DNA of 64,000 bases from Bradyrhizobium sp. 21. GTDB taxonomy: Bacteria; Pseudomonadota; Alphaproteobacteria; Rhizobiales; Xanthobacteraceae. Of this stretch, positions 44,573-54,231 are shown piece by piece (the first letter of the stretch is position 1; the number at the start of each line of letters is the position of its first letter). The notes under the pieces were generated by a model. That model was not told where the DNA came from, did no database searches, and was given only the letters and a program-made list of their open reading frames with translations. The stretch spans positions 248,001 through 312,000 of the forward strand of contig NZ_JADPJG010000032.1 of NCBI RefSeq assembly GCF_023073335.1, read 5' to 3'. The position numbers and the translations under genes were made by a program.

Positions 44573-45784
44573 ATGAACAGCAAATTCCTGCATAAATTGT
44601 GCATTTCGGTCTTGATGCTGGCTGCGGCGGCGCCTGCGTTGGCCCAGGACGCGGTGAAGATCGGCATCCTGAACGACCAGTCGGGTCCGTTCGCGAGTTA
44701 TCAAGGCATCGGTTCGGTCGTCGCCGCCAAGATGGCGGTCGAGGATTTTGGCGGAAAGGCTGGCGGCAGGCCCGTCGAAATCGTCGCGGCCGACCACCAG
44801 AACAAGACCGACATCGGGATCGGCATCGCACGGCGCTGGTACGAGAACGACGGCGCCGATGCGATCTTCGACATCCCGAACTCGTCGATTGCTCTCGCGG
44901 TCGCCGGCATGAGCGCCGAGAAGAACAAGGTGTTCGTCGGATCGGGCGCAGGAACAGCGCTGCTGACCGGCGAAAAATGCACGCCGAACACCGTGCACTG
45001 GACCTACGACACCTATGCCTACGGGCGCGGCCTCGGCAAGGCGATCGTCCAGCAGGGCGGCAAGAAGTGGTTCTTCATCACCGCCGACTACGCCTTCGGC
45101 CATGATCTGGAGAAACAGGCGGCGGAGGCCGTCAAGGCCTCCGGCGGCGAAGTGCTCGGCAGTGTGCGGCATCCGCTGGGAACGGCCGACTACGCCTCTT
45201 TCCTGCTCCAGGCGCAGGCTTCGGGCGCGAACGTCGTCGGCTTCGCCAATGCCGGTGACGATACCATCACGTCGATGAAGCAGGCCGCCGAGTTCGGTCT
45301 GACCAAGGACCACAAGCTGGTCGGATTGATCCTGGGCATGAACGGCCTTCCCGCGCTCGGGCTGAAGTTCGCGCAGGGCGCGCAGATCATGAACCCCTTC
45401 TACTGGGATCTGAACGACGGCACGCGCGCTTTCGCCAAACGCTTCGCCGAGCGCATTCCCTCGAAGGCGTATCCCAACGACATGCAGGCCGGCGTCTATG
45501 CCTCGGTCATCCACTACCTCAAGGCGGTGGACAAGGTCGGCGGCGCCAAGGACGGCAAGGCGGTCGTCGCCGCGATGAAGGAGATGCCGACCGACGATCC
45601 GTTGTTCGGCAAAGGATATATCCGCAAGGACGGGCGCAAGATCCATCCCCTCTACCTCTTGCAGGTCAAGGCGCCCGAGGAGTCGACATCGACCTGGGAC
45701 CTGCTGAAGGTCGTCACAACGATCAAGGGCGAGGACGCGTTCCGCGCCGAGAGCGAAGGCCAGTGCCCCCTGACCAAGCAATAG
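44573..45784 (+). CDS. ABC substrate-binding protein, aromatic-acid type
   Basis: A 403-residue exported protein with a signal peptide (CISVLMLAAAAPALAQ) and a type I periplasmic binding fold (VKIGILNDQSGPFASYQGIG, VAADHQNKTDIGIGIARRWY, then FVGSGAGTALLTGEKCTPNT). It is of the Leu/Ile/Val family; relatives in Rhodopseudomonas and Bradyrhizobium bind aromatic acids such as p-coumarate and benzoates. GGAGGGAG lies five bases before the ATG. It is followed after 16 bp by a CYP199-like P450 and controlled by the divergent MarR. The permease and ATPase genes are not in this window. Confidence 0.88.
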   Translation: MNSKFLHKLCISVLMLAAAAPALAQDAVKIGILNDQSGPFASYQGIGSVVAAKMAVEDFGGKAGGRPVEIVAADHQNKTDIGIGIARRWYENDGADAIFDIPNSSIALAVAGMSAEKNKVFVGSGAGTALLTGEKCTPNTVHWTYDTYAYGRGLGKAIVQQGGKKWFFITADYAFGHDLEKQAAEAVKASGGEVLGSVRHPLGTADYASFLLQAQASGANVVGFANAGDDTITSMKQAAEFGLTKDHKLVGLILGMNGLPALGLKFAQGAQIMNPFYWDLNDGTRAFAKRFAERIPSKAYPNDMQAGVYASVIHYLKAVDKVGGAKDGKAVVAAMKEMPTDDPLFGKGYIRKDGRKIHPLYLLQVKAPEESTSTWDLLKVVTTIKGEDAFRAESEGQCPLTKQ

Positions 45785-45800
45785 CCGACGGGAGCTGAGC

Positions 45801-46979
45801 ATGAGCGGCATTGCATCCAGTCCGGCCGACCCGTTCGCGCCCGACTTCCTGATGGACCCCTATCCCGCCTATGAGGCGCTGCGCGCGCTCGGGCCCGCGT
45901 TCGCATTGGAGCGCTACGGCGTGTGGGCCATGGCCGGCTATGCCGAAGTCGAGCCGGCCCTGAAGGACTGGAAGACCTTCATCAGCGGCGAGGGTGTCGG
46001 GCTCCACGGGATGAATCCGGCCCTGCCAAAGCCGCTGACGCTCCAGATTGATCCGCCCGACCACGACAAGGGCCGCCGCGTCCTCGGCCGCACCCTGTCT
46101 CCCGGCGTCGCAAGGAAGCTGCGCGAGACGTTCCAGCAGGAGGCGGAGAGGAAGGTCTCCGAGCTGATCGACAAGGGCACGTTCGATGCCGTCACCGATC
46201 TCGCCGAAGCCTATCCGATGAAGGTGTTTCCGGATGCAATCGGCATCCGGCCGGATGGCCGCGAGAAGCTGCTCGCGTGGAGCACATTCGTGTTCGACAG
46301 CTTTGGCCCGGAGAACGAGACGCTGGCGACGTCACGCCAAGCGGGGCTCGCGGCGCAGAGCTGGATCATGGAATGTTGCGCGCGAGATGCGTTGCAGCCG
46401 GACGGGCTCGGCATGATGATCTACCAGGCGGCTGACGAGGGCGAGATCAGCGAGCACGACGCAACGCATCTGGTGCGCCCATTCCTCACCGCCGGGATCG
46501 ACACCACCGTCAACGGCATCGGCAACACCCTGCTCGCACTCGCCACGCATCCGGAGGAATATCGCAAGCTGCACCACAAGCCGGAGCTGGCGCGCAATGC
46601 TTTCGAGGAAGGGCTGCGTTACGATTCACCGGTGCAGACGTTCTTTCGCACCACCTCGCGCGATGTCGAGATCGGCGGCGGCGTGATCCCCGCACACCGC
46701 AAGGTGCTGCTGTTCATGGCCTCCGCCAACCGCGATCCCGCGCGGTGGGACAGACCCGACCGCTTCGACGTCGAGCGGGCCGCGACCGGGCATGTCGGTT
46801 TCGGCGCCGGCATCCACGCCTGCGTCGGCCAGATGATCGCCCGTCTGGAAGGTGAATTGATCTTCAGCGAGCTTGCGAAGCGCGTGAAGGCCATCGAGCT
46901 CACGGCGGAGCCTAGGCGCAGGCTCAACAATTCCCTGCGTGGGCTGGAAAGCATGCCGGTTCGCGTGACGGCCGCCTAG
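45801..46979 (+). CDS. CYP199-like cytochrome P450
   Basis: A 392-residue P450. The I-helix AGIDTTVNGIG (231-241) supplies the acid-alcohol pair Asp234/Thr235; ExxR is at 270-273; and HVGFGAGIHACVG puts the heme cysteine at 341. Long stretches around the I-helix (AGxDTTVNGIG, LARNAFEE, SPVQTFFRTT) match what I recall of the CYP199A enzymes, which O-demethylate 4-methoxybenzoate and similar para-substituted aromatic acids. It lies directly after the aromatic-type binding protein, so uptake and demethylation are probably linked. No ferredoxin is adjacent, so electrons must come from elsewhere. Confidence 0.9.
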   Translation: MSGIASSPADPFAPDFLMDPYPAYEALRALGPAFALERYGVWAMAGYAEVEPALKDWKTFISGEGVGLHGMNPALPKPLTLQIDPPDHDKGRRVLGRTLSPGVARKLRETFQQEAERKVSELIDKGTFDAVTDLAEAYPMKVFPDAIGIRPDGREKLLAWSTFVFDSFGPENETLATSRQAGLAAQSWIMECCARDALQPDGLGMMIYQAADEGEISEHDATHLVRPFLTAGIDTTVNGIGNTLLALATHPEEYRKLHHKPELARNAFEEGLRYDSPVQTFFRTTSRDVEIGGGVIPAHRKVLLFMASANRDPARWDRPDRFDVERAATGHVGFGAGIHACVGQMIARLEGELIFSELAKRVKAIELTAEPRRRLNNSLRGLESMPVRVTAA

Positions 46980-47010
46980 ATTGCATCAGCCCAGCCGGGC
47001 CTCCGCCACT

Positions 47011-48000
47011 CTATGCTGCCAACGACTGCTGATCGCGGAATGCGCTGATCGCCATGTGCACGAGATGCAGCTTGCCCTTCACCGCGGGAGAAATGTCGAA
47101 CGGATAGGCGTCACTCATCCCGAGTGACCGGTTGAGCCCGTTGATGCCGCGGGCGAGCGGCGTCCACAATGCCAGAAGAGCGTCGAAGTCGCTCTCCAGA
47201 TAAGGATCGGTCAGCGTCTGACGAGCGCGCTCGTCCAGGGCCAACGGCAGACCTGCGAGCGAGTCGAGCGTCGATACGATGTGCAGGAAATGCGCGAAAG
47301 TTTCCGCCCAATCCTCCCAGGGATGGGACGTGGCGTACTCGCTGATGAATCCCGACCCATCATAGGAGCGATCAATGCGGCCATGATACGCGTTGATCGC
47401 GGCCTGATAATCCTGCGTCTCGTCCCCGAAGATCAGTTTGAACGGCGCCTGAAGTGTCGTGCTGTCGATGAGAAGGTCCCAGTAGAAGTGACCGATCTCG
47501 TGCCGGAAATGTCCGAGCAGGGTGCGGTACGGCTCCCGAAACGCCACACGGCGAGCCTCACGCTCGACATCGTCGGCCTCCGCGAGATTGAGCGTGATGA
47601 GACCCGACAGGTGCCCCGTCAGGATCGGACCCGTCCCATCTGCGAGGATATCGAAAGCCACCGGCGAGCCGTTGCGCGATGCGAGCGGAAGCTGCAGACG
47701 CGCAAGGTCGTAGAGGAGACGGCGCTTGGCTCCCTCCACGCGTCGCCACAGCATGACGTTCCTTGGGTTGCCGAGGTTCGGGGTTGTTCGCGTCAGGCGG
47801 CAGGCGCCGCAATACCGATCCGATCCCTCGACGGACCAGTTACAGCCGATGATGTCGCGATTGCTGCAAGCACGCTGGAAGTCGAGCGACGTCATGCCGA
47901 TGCATGAGGCATCGAACGCCAACTGGCAGCCGCAGTTTGCGCATTCGGTCTGCTCGAATGAGACAGACTGCCGGCACGACGGGCACTGGAATTCTCTCAT
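47011..48000 (-). CDS. Zinc-ribbon putative metallopeptidase
   Basis: A 329-residue cytoplasmic protein. The N-terminus is a zinc ribbon with CPSCRQ and CANCGC pairs (residues 6-25) and a second cysteine set (CNW, CGAC) near 53-67. The catalytic motif HEIGH lies at 167-171, with a further glutamate in EDWAETFAHFLHI (about 235), which fits the family of putative zinc-binding metallopeptidases of the PF15887 type. No signal peptide is present. The substrate is unknown. The gene stands alone between the P450 gene and a low-coding stretch. Confidence 0.82.
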   Translation of the reverse strand: MREFQCPSCRQSVSFEQTECANCGCQLAFDASCIGMTSLDFQRACSNRDIIGCNWSVEGSDRYCGACRLTRTTPNLGNPRNVMLWRRVEGAKRRLLYDLARLQLPLASRNGSPVAFDILADGTGPILTGHLSGLITLNLAEADDVEREARRVAFREPYRTLLGHFRHEIGHFYWDLLIDSTTLQAPFKLIFGDETQDYQAAINAYHGRIDRSYDGSGFISEYATSHPWEDWAETFAHFLHIVSTLDSLAGLPLALDERARQTLTDPYLESDFDALLALWTPLARGINGLNRSLGMSDAYPFDISPAVKGKLHLVHMAISAFRDQQSLAA

Positions 48001-48525
48001 CGGTCATAGCCCCAAATGGAGGTCGCCCGAAAACCGGCGTTCACTTTCCGGAGCCGTTACGACCTTTGGTGTCGCCGGCGAGCAAAGCGCGTTGGGTCCG
48101 GAGTGCCTGCTTCCTCAACATACCGGCGCGCGGTTCGTTCAAGCGCTTCAGCCGCGGGCGCGGTTTCTTCTCGGCCGCATTTTCAGCAACGGGTTGACCA
48201 GCCCAAGCGCGCGCAGGCTGAACTGACATCGGGCCGACATTCCGTCTCTGCGCCATGTGCAACAACAACGGACCGCAGGCCAAGTTCCCGAACGGGAGCA
48301 AGCCTGCGAAGGCAGCGCCGTGAAGACCGCCAAGAAGAACGACCAAGCAGAACGACCAAGAAGAACGACAAAGGATGGCTGAGGATCGCTGAGACCGAAG
48401 ACACTCCCCAAGAGGCCCCGGGGCTTCAATTCGACAATGCCGACAAAACAAAGCCGCCGCCGACAATGAAGTCGGCGGCGACGCGATGGCACCAGCTATT
48501 CTTGAGCTGTTCCTGGTAAAATGTC
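48001..48525. other. Long low-coding spacer with short tandem repeats
   Basis: No convincing gene is seen here. Around 48325-48372 the motif AAGAACGACCAAGCAGAACG and near copies recur at 12-14 bp spacing. A frame on the minus strand (71 residues from 48256) has no ribosome binding site. The right end holds the terminator of the downstream minus-strand hydrolase gene. It could be a decayed gene. Confidence 0.5.
48442..48480 (-). terminator. Rho-independent terminator for hydrolase gene
   Basis: Read on the minus strand, CGCCGCCGAC and GTCGGCGGCG form a perfect 10-bp stem with a 6-base loop (48455-48480), followed by CTTTGTTTTG. It lies 46 bp after the hydrolase stop codon at 48526. Confidence 0.7.
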
Positions 48526-49239
48526 TCAGTTCCTGGCCGGAGCCGTTGCCGCCGCCGACCGCGCCTGCCTGGGCGCGCCGGGTTCGGCAACCGGTGCAGG
48601 CGCGCGCGAGCGCATGATCGCGGCGTCGATCTCGGCGATGACGCGGCGCTGGATCGCCTCGTTCTTGTCGATGGAAATGTGGCCGACGCCGGTGCCGCGG
48701 ACGTCGACATTGTCGAGCTTGCCGCGGAAACCGTCGGCGCGCTTCACCGGCTCGCCCGGACCGTCGCCGATATAGATATTGATGTAGCGCTCGGCGCCGG
48801 TGGTGAGCTTGGTCTTGAACACGGAGTCGAGCCCGATCGCGAGCTTCACGGGCACGCCGAGACGGTTGAGCTTGGCGATCATGTCCGGCAGGGCGGTGGC
48901 GCCCGAGGAATGTCCGACCAGCACGATGGTCTTGAGCCGGCCGGCCTTGTAGGCGGTGGCGGCTTCATCCGCGAGCGAGGACCAGGACACGAAATTCGCG
49001 ACTGTCACCGGGATGCCCTGCGCCTCAAGCCGGGCACCGATCGTATCGAGACCGAGCGAGAAGATGTTGAGCACGCCGCGGAGCAGGTAGACATGCGTCG
49101 TGGCCGCGGCCTGGGTCGGCGCGGCCTTGGCGGTGGTCGGGCTCATGGCAACAGCTGACAGCAGGAGCAGACCCATCGCCCAGATACGGAGGGCGGACAA
49201 CTGGCTGGCGCCGGCGGTGTGACGGCCGTTCGGAATCAT
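48526..49239 (-). CDS. Exported alpha/beta hydrolase (paralogue of the LysM hydrolase)
   Basis: A 237-residue protein with a signal peptide (ALRIWAMGLLLLSAVAMS, cut near AKAA) and a hydrolase core: YLLRGVLNIFSLGLDTIGAR, then IVLVGHSSGA with nucleophile Ser111. The same order of segments occurs in the product at 42866-43810, but here the LysM domain is absent and the tail is Pro/Ala-rich. The ATG at 49239 follows AGGGAAAAGATC; the ATG at 49260 is an alternative. A terminator follows at 48442-48480. Substrate unknown. Confidence 0.75.
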   Translation of the reverse strand: MIPNGRHTAGASQLSALRIWAMGLLLLSAVAMSPTTAKAAPTQAAATTHVYLLRGVLNIFSLGLDTIGARLEAQGIPVTVANFVSWSSLADEAATAYKAGRLKTIVLVGHSSGATALPDMIAKLNRLGVPVKLAIGLDSVFKTKLTTGAERYINIYIGDGPGEPVKRADGFRGKLDNVDVRGTGVGHISIDKNEAIQRRVIAEIDAAIMRSRAPAPVAEPGAPRQARSAAATAPARN

Positions 49240-49522
49240 TGATCTTTTCCCTGGGGACATAGGCTTCGCAATTGGCCGGAATCGTAGCCACGGCCTGCTC
49301 GCAGACGCAACAAAGAGGCGCGTGAACGGCGATCTTAGCCACAGCCCGTGACCATCGCGCAACACCTGCCCCAAAACCTGCCACGGAAGCGCCTGTTTTG
49401 AGACCAATTTTCTCCCGCCGATTGCGGCCGGGCAAGTGCATTCCTATTTCAGGGCTCCGCTGACCCGCCTCCCCCTCCCCGGTGGGTTCCAGCCTCCCCC
49501 CACCCCCACGCCGCCGGCCATC

Positions 49523-50446
49523 ATGTTCTCCATCATCTCCGTCGCCAATTTGTCGAAGACCTATGGGTCCGGCTTCAAGGCACTCAAGAACGTCAATCTC
49601 GACATCAAGCACGGCGAGATTTTTGCCCTGCTCGGCCCCAATGGCGCCGGCAAGACCACGCTGATCTCGATCATCTGCGGCATTGCCAATCCGAGCGAGG
49701 GCAAGGTCCTCGTCGGCGGCGAGAACATCCAGACCTCCTATCGCAAGGCGCGCTCGCTGATCGGGCTGGTGCCGCAGGAATTGCACACTGACGCCTTCGA
49801 GAGCGTATGGGCGACCGTGAGCTTCTCCCGCGGCCTGTTCGGCAAGCCGAAGAACCCTGATCATATCGAGAAGGTGCTGAAGGACCTCTCGCTCTGGGAC
49901 AAGAAGGACAGCAAGATCATCACGCTCTCCGGCGGCATGAAGCGCCGCGTGATGATCGCCAAGGCGCTGTCGCACGAGCCGCAGATCCTATTCCTGGACG
50001 AACCGACCGCCGGCGTCGACGTTGAGCTGCGCAAGGGCATGTGGGAGGTGGTGCGCACGCTTCAGCAATCCGGCGTCACCATCATCCTCACCACGCATTA
50101 CATCGAGGAAGCCGAGGAGATGGCCGACCGCATCGGCATCATCAACAAGGGCGAGATCGTGCTGGTCGAGGACAAGGCGACCTTGATGTCGAAGCTCGGC
50201 AAGAAACGGCTGACGCTGCATCTGCAGGGGAAGGTCACCTCGCTGCCGGAAAGTCTCGCTCACTATCAGCTCGACCTCTGCGACAACGGCGCGACGCTGG
50301 TCTACGACTACGATACCAAGGGCGAGCGCACCGGTATCACCAGCCTGCTCAGCGACCTCCGCACCGCCGGCATCCGCTTCAACGATCTCGACACGACCCA
50401 ATCGTCGCTCGAGGACATCTTCGTCGACCTCGTGAGGACGTCATGA
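49523..50446 (+). CDS. ABC-2 exporter ATP-binding protein
   Basis: A 307-residue ATPase: Walker [10 protein letters not shown], signature [15 protein letters not shown], Walker [14 protein letters not shown] and the H-loop [11 protein letters not shown] are all in order. The C-terminal 80 residues are the extension typical of YadG/DrrA-type exporters. The start is the ATG at 49523, which begins the domain. Its stop overlaps the permease start (ATGA), so the two form a complete exporter. The cargo (a lipid, polysaccharide or drug) is unknown. Confidence 0.92.
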   Translation: MFSIISVANLSKTYGSGFKALKNVNLDIKHGEIFALLGPNGAGKTTLISIICGIANPSEGKVLVGGENIQTSYRKARSLIGLVPQELHTDAFESVWATVSFSRGLFGKPKNPDHIEKVLKDLSLWDKKDSKIITLSGGMKRRVMIAKALSHEPQILFLDEPTAGVDVELRKGMWEVVRTLQQSGVTIILTTHYIEEAEEMADRIGIINKGEIVLVEDKATLMSKLGKKRLTLHLQGKVTSLPESLAHYQLDLCDNGATLVYDYDTKGERTGITSLLSDLRTAGIRFNDLDTTQSSLEDIFVDLVRTS

Positions 50447-51204
50447 ATCACCGCGCTGTCCGCGCCATCTATCTGTTCGAAATGGCGCGCACCTGGCGGA
50501 CGCTGCTGCAAAGCATCGTCTCGCCCGTGGTCTCGACGTCGCTGTATTTCGTGGTGTTCGGCGCCGCGATCGGCTCGCGCATCAGCCAGGTCGAGGGCGT
50601 CAGCTACGGCACCTTCATCGTGCCCGGCCTGATCATGCTCTCGGTGCTGACGCAGAGCATCGCCAACGCCTCGTTCGGCATCTACTTCCCGAAATTCACC
50701 GGCACGATCTACGAGATCCTGTCCGCGCCGATCTCCTATTTCGAGATCGTGCTCGGCTATGTCGGCGCCGCCGCGACCAAGTCGATCATCCTCGGCCTTA
50801 TCATCCTGGCGACAGCCGGCCTGTTCGTGCCGCTGCACATCCAGCATCCGGTCTGGATGCTGGCCTTCCTCGTGCTGACGGCGGTGACGTTCAGCCTGTT
50901 CGGTTTCATCATCGGCATCTGGGCCGACGGCTTCGAAAAGCTGCAGATGATCCCGATGCTGGTGGTGACGCCGCTGACCTTCCTCGGCGGCAGCTTCTAT
51001 TCCATCGACATGCTGCCGCCCACCTGGCGCGCGGTGGCGATGCTCAACCCGGTCGTCTATCTGATCTCCGGCTTCCGCTGGAGCTTCTACGAGATCGCAG
51101 ACGTCAGCATGTCCGTCAGCGTCGCCATGACGACGGCATTCCTGCTGATCTGCCTGATGGTGATCTGGTGGATTTTCCGCACGGGGTACCGGCTGAAGAA
51201 CTGA
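50443..51204 (+). CDS. ABC-2 exporter permease
   Basis: A 253-residue membrane protein with six hydrophobic helices of the ABC-2 type. [58 protein letters not shown] and [16 protein letters not shown] are landmarks of the YadH/DrrB group. It pairs with the ATPase encoded immediately upstream; the two overlap by 4 bp. A hairpin follows the stop at 51218-51244. Confidence 0.92.
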   Translation: MNHRAVRAIYLFEMARTWRTLLQSIVSPVVSTSLYFVVFGAAIGSRISQVEGVSYGTFIVPGLIMLSVLTQSIANASFGIYFPKFTGTIYEILSAPISYFEIVLGYVGAAATKSIILGLIILATAGLFVPLHIQHPVWMLAFLVLTAVTFSLFGFIIGIWADGFEKLQMIPMLVVTPLTFLGGSFYSIDMLPPTWRAVAMLNPVVYLISGFRWSFYEIADVSMSVSVAMTTAFLLICLMVIWWIFRTGYRLKN

Positions 51205-51217
51205 TCCCGGCCGTCAT

Positions 51218-51244
51218 TTCCGGGGGCATTGGTGCGCCCCGGAA
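51218..51244 (+). terminator. Hairpin after ABC-2 exporter genes
   Basis: TTCCGGGG and CCCCGGAA form a perfect 8-bp stem with an 11-base loop, 13 bp after the permease stop. The T-run is weak (GGGGTTTACC), so it may be a weak or bidirectional terminator, shared with the convergent gene ending at 51256. Confidence 0.45.
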
Positions 51245-51255
51245 TCGCCTGGGGT

Positions 51256-51585
51256 TTACCGATAGCAGTGGAAGCGGTTGTACCCGTCGTAATAGCCGCG
51301 GCAGCGACGGTGGCCGCGATGGGGAATACCGAACACCCCCTCGACCGCGCCGACGGCACCGCCGACACCCGCGCCGACCGCGCCCCCAACCACGCCGCCC
51401 ACGGGGCCGGCAATTCGGTTGCCTTCATAAGAACCTTCCTGGGCGCCCCGAACGATGCCTTGGGCATGGCCAGGCTGTGGGATGCAGGACAGGGCGGCCA
51501 GGACGGCGGCGCCAGCGAAGAGCAGACGGAAAGGCAGACCAGCCGGCCGAGGAGCGGCGGCGACGCAAACTTTGTTCATCTTCAT
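51256..51585 (-). CDS. Exported glycine-zipper-like protein
   Basis: A 109-residue protein: a signal peptide (LLFAGAAVLAALSCIPQPGH, cut near HAQ), a short linker, then the glycine-rich zipper GPVGGVVGGAVGAGVGGAVG, and a His/Arg/Tyr-rich tail ending RFHCYR. The glycine periodicity suggests membrane insertion or oligomerisation. An ATG at 51579 is an alternative start. No family function is known; similar small Gly-zipper proteins are frequent in rhizobia. Confidence 0.65.
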   Translation of the reverse strand: MKMNKVCVAAAPRPAGLPFRLLFAGAAVLAALSCIPQPGHAQGIVRGAQEGSYEGNRIAGPVGGVVGGAVGAGVGGAVGAVEGVFGIPHRGHRRCRGYYDGYNRFHCYR

Positions 51586-51892
51586 TCCCAAAGGTAAAAC
51601 CAGCGGCGGAAGCAGCCAAGGCAGGTCAATCGTAACTCCGATGCAGCCAAATGGTTGCGCCATTGTGATGAATTGTCGGCGTTGTGAACGGGTATCCGCT
51701 CGCGAAAATGTCAGCAATGTCGCGGGCTTCGCGGTACAAAGCGGCCTTGCTTACGCCCGGCATCGCGTTAACGATGGCAATAAGGTTAGCTTTGCAGGCC
51801 GCTGGAACGAAAGCCGGATCGCAGGCATAGTGCACGCCGGGGGACGGAGAGCCGCGGCGCCTAGCGTGAACAGGCCGGAGGCCAGAAGTCAG
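51586..51892. other. Divergent spacer before the L,D-transpeptidase gene
   Basis: This 307-bp spacer separates the Gly-zipper gene from the L,D-transpeptidase gene. I see no gene, strong hairpin or clear promoter. The GTTAACGATGGCAATAAGGT portion near 51768 is somewhat AT-rich. Confidence 0.4.
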
Positions 51893-52681
51893 ATGCGTTT
51901 CCAGATGCGTTCCTTTTTCATCGCTTTTACCTCGTTGATGCTTTTGAGCGCGGGCACGGCGCAAGCCAAGGTCGAGATCACCGTCGACAAGGACAATCAG
52001 CAGATGACCGTCGCCGTCGACGGCGTCGCGCGCTACCACTGGCCGGTGTCGACCGGCATCCCCTCGCGGGAGACGCCAAACGGCGCGTTCCGCGCCTTCC
52101 GCATGGAAGAGGATCACTTCTCCAAGGAATTCGACGACGCGCCGATGCCGCATTCGATCTTCTTCACCAAGGTCGGGCACGCCATCCACGGCACGGACTC
52201 GGTCGGCCGGCTCGGCTCGCCCGCCTCGCACGGCTGCGTGCGGCTGTCGCGCCAGAATGCGACGACGCTCTACGCGCTGGTGCAGCAGCAGGGCGTGCTC
52301 AACACCACGGTGACGCTGACCGGCTCGGCGCAGGTTGCGCTGGCGCGCAATCCGCGCAGCCGCAACCCCGCAGCAGTGGCCCGCGCGCCGCAGCCGGCCG
52401 AGGAGCAGTACGCCACATCGGGCGATCCCGTGAACCTGACGCCGCCGCAGCAGCCGGCCCGCCGCTACATGCCGCAGGACGACAACTACATCTATCCGGC
52501 CGACGGCAGCGACACCGGCACGCGCTATCCGGCGCCACGCGGCAGCCGCCCGCTCTATGACGCGCAGGTCTATCAGCAGCAGCCGCAGCAGTACTACAAT
52601 CAGGGCAACGGCCAGCAGGGCTATTACTACCAGCCACAGCCCCGGCAGGTTTATCAGCCGCGCGGCTATTACCAGAACTGA
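51893..52681 (+). CDS. L,D-transpeptidase (YkuD domain)
   Basis: A 262-residue exported protein: signal peptide (FFIAFTSLMLLSAGTAQA), a YkuD catalytic domain (about 27-140) with the HGTDSVGRLGSPASHGCVRL motif holding His99, His113 and Cys115, then a Pro/Gln/Tyr-rich tail rich in QQPQQYY-type runs. It cross-links peptidoglycan stem peptides or attaches envelope proteins to them. The low-complexity tail may be surface-exposed. The ATG at 51893 is preferred; the ATG at 51905 is close behind. Confidence 0.88.
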   Translation: MRFQMRSFFIAFTSLMLLSAGTAQAKVEITVDKDNQQMTVAVDGVARYHWPVSTGIPSRETPNGAFRAFRMEEDHFSKEFDDAPMPHSIFFTKVGHAIHGTDSVGRLGSPASHGCVRLSRQNATTLYALVQQQGVLNTTVTLTGSAQVALARNPRSRNPAAVARAPQPAEEQYATSGDPVNLTPPQQPARRYMPQDDNYIYPADGSDTGTRYPAPRGSRPLYDAQVYQQQPQQYYNQGNGQQGYYYQPQPRQVYQPRGYYQN

Positions 52682-52683
52682 GG

Positions 52684-53945
52684 CTATCTGAACGCGGCGT
52701 CGCCGCGTTCGACGATCTTCCGCACCGCTTGCACGAAAGCGCGCGCGACCGGCTCGAGAATCTCGGGTCCGGTCGCGCCGAGATCATCTGCCGGCGTGTG
52801 GAAGGTGCGGTGGCGGCCGGCCAGGCCGAGGAAATTGGCGTAGCCCGCCGCGTGTACGTCGCGCAATTCGCCGACCGCCTGCTTCTCCGTCACCAAGCGC
52901 TTGGCATCGACCGCGACAAAGGCTTCATCAGTCAACGCGACCGCCGATTTGCTCAGAACGAGATAGCGCTCCTCCTCAGGCCGATCGGTGCGGGCACCTT
53001 CGGCGAAGGCGTAGCAGGCATTCGCCGAACCGAAATGGATCCAGGCCAGCGTCTCCTTCGGCGCGGGCGCGCCCTCCTTCAAAAACAACTCCATGCCGCC
53101 ATGGCCAATCTCATGGCCGGCGGTGGCGATGAAGACCAAATGAGCCGACCATTTCTCCGCAGCAGCCGTGCGCGCCAACGCGAGGAAGTTGGCAATGCCG
53201 GCCCGCGCTCACACACGCAGGAGTACCAGCCGGTCATCGGCGTGGAGACGACGATGGTGGGCCCCCGGCCGGCGCCGATCTCGGCGATGACGTTGCGGCC
53301 TCCGACGTTTCGGTCGTAATGGCCGTCGACGTCGAACGTCACCGGCACGCCTGACGCCAGCGCACGCTCGAACGTCGCCCGCGACCTGGCGGCGACCACC
53401 ATCACCGGCACCGGCCAGGGCGCGTCGTCCTGCGTGACGTTATAGGCGAAGCGTTCGTCGGCGGGATTGCCGATCATCAGGAGGACCGCGGCCGGCTTCT
53501 TCGCTGCGGCCTCGGCGATCGCCGCGCGATGGGCAGCGCCGAGATAGGCGCCGCGATCGAACGGCAGGTCGATCCAGAGAACCTTGCCGGCGACGTCGCC
53601 GTCGCGCGCGAGCGGCGCTGAGAGATGGAAGCTGGCCTTGTCCTCCGGCGGCCACCAGAACGGCGTTGCCTCCGCGGTCGTGCCAGCAGCTTCGGCAGTG
53701 GCCCGCTCGACGACATATTGCCGGCCGAGCACGACGGGCTGGAATTTGATCGCGAAGCCGGCGGCCTTGAGCTCAGCGGCAATCCAGTCGGCAGTCCCGT
53801 GATCGCCCGGCGAGCCGAAGCGGTGCAGGCCGAAGGAGGCATAACGCGTCACGTCCTCATAGAGGCTCACGCCCGAAAGCACATCCTTGGCTGCCGCTTG
53901 TCCAACCATGAGAACCGCCATCGTCGCGATGAGGATACGCCGCAT
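52684..53945 (-). pseudogene. M28-type peptidase, frameshifted (or sequencing error)
   Basis: Two overlapping minus-strand frames together encode one M28-like exported peptidase. The N-terminal part (from the ATG at 53945 with GGGAG upstream) has a signal peptide and a PA-like domain and reaches TGWYSCVCERG. The next frame continues IANFLALARTAAAEKWSAHL, GHEIGHGGMELF and HTPADDLGATGPE. A single missing base near 53198-53210, in a run of GGGCCGG, explains the break. Codon use is normal on both sides, so the lesion is recent or is an error. The stop is at 52684. Confidence 0.78.
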
Positions 53946-54231
53946 GTGAGGTTCTCCCGGTGCCGTCATTCTTCTTGGCCGCCAAGTTTCGGCCCTCCGC
54001 GGCCGTCGTCAACCGCCTTTGCCGAATCAAATCACTGCGGTGCTGGGCGGACGCAGGCCGAGCTCTGACAAACGGGTCCAAACGCGGGAATCCCGCCAAT
54101 CTGTGCACGATCGAGCAGTAAACCGACGCAAGGAAGCAACAGTCCCCAACCTTCAACGCTGCGGCGTTCCGGCCAAATTGACAACCAGGGGGACGCCCGT
54201 ATTGTCTTTCCCATTGTTACTGGGACATGAC

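Noticed and set aside
48041-48466. 141-codon minus-strand frame and a 22-codon plus frame in the same spacer
   Set aside because: No binding site, low-complexity content and tandem repeats; not enough to support a gene.
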